A stretch of 64,000 nt of DNA from Allomuricauda sp. NBRC 101325. Its GTDB lineage: Bacteria; Bacteroidota; Bacteroidia; Flavobacteriales; Flavobacteriaceae. Shown here piece after piece: positions 61,886-64,000 of this stretch; the stretch's first letter is position 1; each line of letters opens with the position of its first letter. The notes under the pieces are model-generated. The model saw only the letters and a program-made list of their open reading frames with translations. It was not told the DNA's origin and searched no databases. The position numbers were made by a program, and so were the translations under genes. The stretch is from assembly GCF_030268205.1 (NCBI RefSeq), contig NZ_BSQF01000002.1, positions 930,001 through 994,000 on the forward strand, written 5' to 3'.

Positions 61886-63634
61886 TTAAATAATCAATCG
61901 AACCCCACCGAGTTCTTGAAGTGGATAAGGGAATTTGTCACTTGGGCTCCCGATGAACATAAAATTGATGGGAATGTTCCAATCCTCCGAAAGCTTTTTG
62001 ATCAGAACGGGAGTGAATTCCCCATGCAATTGAATATAATCCACTTTTATTTCTGGATATTCCCTGTCCAAAACGTTTAGGTCAGAAACAAAACTTTGGG
62101 TCGCTTGCTCTCCTTCAGGGAAAACAGAGACAATTTTTAATTTTCGGGTATGTTCGTTGTTTCTGATGTACAGAAGCACTTTGTTCAATGCTGCCACATC
62201 ATCTTTTTTGGTAAAGTAGACAAACTCTTGGTCATTGATCTTGTCAATAGTTTTATTGATGCCCTTGTACGATTTGACCAAGAAACGGTTCACAGGATCT
62301 AAGAAATAGCGAATCAGACGTAGCAGTAATTTTAAAAGTGCGGTTCTGTTCAACATGACCAAAACCAAAGCGATGGTGGGAATAAAATATTCCATGAACA
62401 CGGCCAAATAATCTGGATTCAAGATAATATTTCCAATCAATGCGGTGATCACGGCCAAAATGGCAATCAACAAAGAAAGCCATCCCGAGCGTTCTGGACG
62501 TGGTAAATGTTTTCTGCGAACTTTCAGCAATATATTCCCGATACCAAAAAGTGCCATAACCGATAAAAAGGCAATAGTGTAGACGCCTGCCAAGGCTTCC
62601 AGATTCCCTTCAGTAATTAACAAAATGGAAACACAGAGCATAAAAAACACAATGGCGATACGATAGGTACTACCATTTTTATTGCGTTTTAATAGAAATG
62701 GAGGTAGGATCCTATCCAGGGTAATCCGTTCCACAAGCCCAGAAACTCCAACGAACGAGGTTAAAACAGCACCGCTCAATACAAGCACGGCATCAATGGA
62801 CACCAAAAATGCCAACCAAGACCCGCTTACCTGATTCCCCATAATGGATAAAAGGGCTTCACTATTGGATTCTATTTCTGAAATGGGCAATACGGCTAAG
62901 GCCAAAAATGCAATCAACGGATTAAATATGGTAACTACCACCCACATATTGCGCAGTGTTTTTGGAAAGACCCCTTTTTTCTGTTCTTCCACAAAATTCG
63001 CCGAACTTTCGAACCCACTGATGCCCAACATGGCGGCAGAAAATCCAAAGAAGAGAGCCATGGGCAAGGCCCCATGCTTTACAGGAAGTGCATTGTTTTC
63101 CGTAAACACCTTTAACCCGTGTTCAAATAGATAAATTCCAGCAAAGGAGGATAGTAAAATCAAAGAGCATAAGTGAAAAATAAATATACCTATTGCAACT
63201 TTGGAGGATTCCCCAATACCTATGATAACCAATCCCATAAATAGGGCCAAAAGACCAATGGTTGCCATAATCACGGGAAGGTGCGGGACAATGTTTTTTA
63301 AATAGGCCATGGCTTCGTTCGCAGAAATCACTGCTGTTGCCATATAAGACAAGAGTGTGAGTGCTGCGGCCAAAGATGCCATGCCCTTGCTTGTGGTATT
63401 TAATAAGGCGTTGTAGGCCCCTCCGTTCATCGGTAAAGCGCCAACGACCTCACCATAAATTTTTCTGAATAGGAAGAGGACGACTCCGACAATCAATAAT
63501 GAAATCCATGCATATTGGCCAGCGTGTAATACGGCCAAGGCGGATACGTACAGGCAAGAAGAACTGATATCGTTACCACTGATGGATGTAGAGGCCAACT
63601 CTCCGAGTTTTGCTCTTAGTTTTTGTGGTTCCAT
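61886..63634 (-). CDS. APC-family amino acid permease with C-terminal soluble domain
   Basis: A 582-residue protein. It has about 12 membrane helices with the APC pattern: ISGNDISSSCLYVSALAVLHAGQYAWI in helix 1, AMLGISGFESSANFVEEQKKG in the helix-6 region. The last 150 residues are soluble, with KIVSVFPEGEQATQSFVSDLNVLDREYPEIKVDY (residue range about 490-525) that looks like a universal-stress-protein-type nucleotide fold. Amino acid or polyamine import is likely. The open frame reaches a TTG at 63673; the ATG at 63634 starts MEPQKLRAKLG, just before helix 1. It is divergent from the partial gene. Confidence 0.78.
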   Translation of the reverse strand: MEPQKLRAKLGELASTSISGNDISSSCLYVSALAVLHAGQYAWISLLIVGVVLFLFRKIYGEVVGALPMNGGAYNALLNTTSKGMASLAAALTLLSYMATAVISANEAMAYLKNIVPHLPVIMATIGLLALFMGLVIIGIGESSKVAIGIFIFHLCSLILLSSFAGIYLFEHGLKVFTENNALPVKHGALPMALFFGFSAAMLGISGFESSANFVEEQKKGVFPKTLRNMWVVVTIFNPLIAFLALAVLPISEIESNSEALLSIMGNQVSGSWLAFLVSIDAVLVLSGAVLTSFVGVSGLVERITLDRILPPFLLKRNKNGSTYRIAIVFFMLCVSILLITEGNLEALAGVYTIAFLSVMALFGIGNILLKVRRKHLPRPERSGWLSLLIAILAVITALIGNIILNPDYLAVFMEYFIPTIALVLVMLNRTALLKLLLRLIRYFLDPVNRFLVKSYKGINKTIDKINDQEFVYFTKKDDVAALNKVLLYIRNNEHTRKLKIVSVFPEGEQATQSFVSDLNVLDREYPEIKVDYIQLHGEFTPVLIKKLSEDWNIPINFMFIGSPSDKFPYPLQELGGVRLII

Positions 63635-63687
63635 GAATGCTGGTTTATAAAACCGACATCTAAGGTAGGGCAAACGTCCAAAAATTC

Positions 63688-63695
63688 TAAATTTG
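63688..63695 (+). promoter_or_regulatory. -7 box of the partial gene at the window end
   Basis: TAAATTTG matches TAnnTTTG exactly, 23 bases before the ATG at 63718. No TTG is at the right spacing, so this is a moderate call. Confidence 0.45.
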
Positions 63696-63717
63696 AGGAC
63701 ATAAAATAATTTTATAC

Positions 63718-64000
63718 ATGAAAATATTAGGCATTGGCTCTAGAATAGACCATCCAGAATTTGGTAAGGGGGTGGTAACCAACGTTTCATCCAAACATTA
63801 TTGGGTAACCTTTTTAGAGAATGGTTTGGAGACAATAGATTTGGATGCTGAATTTGAAGTGATAGAAGGTGTAGAAGACGAAGTGGACAGCGTTAGTTTT
63901 TTTGATGTGGAGCGTTCATTGGTAAAGATATTGGAAAAGTGGAGCGATTCGCATGAGAAAGTTGCTATAGCCGATAAATGGAGAGGTGGAAAATTGGTTT
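63718..64000 (+). CDS. Partial protein with an N-terminal SH3/CarD-like fold
   Basis: The first 94 codons of a gene that runs past the window end. It starts MKILGIGSRIDHPEFGKGVV, continues TNVSSKHYWVTFLENGLETIDLDAEFEVIEG, then an acidic stretch. The FGKGVV-x-VTF pattern is like the Tudor/SH3-type C-terminal region of UvrD (FGRGKVLNIEG in 42528-44861) and CarD-like domains that bind RNA polymerase, but the match is short. The rest (VERSLVKILEKWSDSHEKVAIADKWRGGKLV) begins a second, unrecognised domain. Too short for a long statement of function. Confidence 0.6.
   Translation, partial: MKILGIGSRIDHPEFGKGVVTNVSSKHYWVTFLENGLETIDLDAEFEVIEGVEDEVDSVSFFDVERSLVKILEKWSDSHEKVAIADKWRGGKLV

Overview
The window looks like a chromosomal segment of a marine-type Flavobacteriaceae member, possibly close to Muricauda/Allomuricauda (genus not certain). 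Pointers are the fused E1 alpha-beta 2-oxo acid dehydrogenase, class II IlvC, stand-alone HsdR-N proteins, few clear Shine-Dalgarno sites, and promoters with the Bacteroidetes -7 box TAnnTTTG. There is no rRNA, tRNA, CRISPR array, transposase or phage gene. The content is mostly metabolism, repair and envelope genes, with a few lineage-specific genes.

Layout. 1-9.2 kb: the end of a matrixin-like protease, a DUF1624-type acyltransferase, a flavin reductase, then pabB, tilS, dsbD and a penicillin-acylase-family hydrolase. 9.3-14.1 kb: the ComM/YifB AAA+ gene, a SnoaL-like secreted protein, an M20 peptidase, a cupin and a zinc-finger/PD-(D/E)XK-like protein. 14.3-17.8 kb: a four-gene 5-oxoprolinase operon (Nramp-like transporter, pxpA, pxpB, pxpC). 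17.8-25.5 kb: the isoleucine/valine operon ilvD-ilvB-methyltransferase-ilvN-ilvC-ilvA, preceded by a leader peptide with mutually exclusive RNA hairpins. Then gapN and a secreted protein of unknown function. 28.7-33.5 kb (minus strand): leuC-leuD-cimA-like-leuB. 33.7-48.8 kb: recG, an M1 aminopeptidase, a patatin, envelope proteins, an M20 amidohydrolase, a DsrE-like protein, a UvrD-type helicase, a membrane-anchored alpha/beta hydrolase and a Sua5/YciO protein. 48.9-64 kb: an OmpA-family lipoprotein, a glycosyltransferase, an HsdR-N protein, holA, doxX, a fused E1 dehydrogenase, a pseudo-M1/beta-barrel protein, a LOG-family protein, uvrA, an APC transporter and a partial gene.

How it fits together. 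The ilv and leu operons, with the E1 dehydrogenase further on, form a branched-chain amino acid theme. The leu operon's 'leuA-like' gene carries the pyruvate-pocket residues of Leptospira citramalate synthase, so 2-oxobutyrate may be made by two routes (IlvA and citramalate). The Nramp-like protein in the 5-oxoprolinase operon has lost its metal ligands, which suggests it carries an organic substrate.

Most notable observations: (1) a shared direct-repeat element, LytTR-like in geometry, in the same orientation upstream of comM and two unknown-function genes; (2) a degenerate in-frame copy of the comM 3' end 0.75 kb downstream, bracketing a one-gene insert; (3) a complete leader-peptide attenuator ahead of ilvD; (4) the metal-ligand-less Nramp protein; (5) the citramalate-synthase signature; (6) a reciprocal Asp/Asn swap in the thiamine-diphosphate motif of the fused E1.
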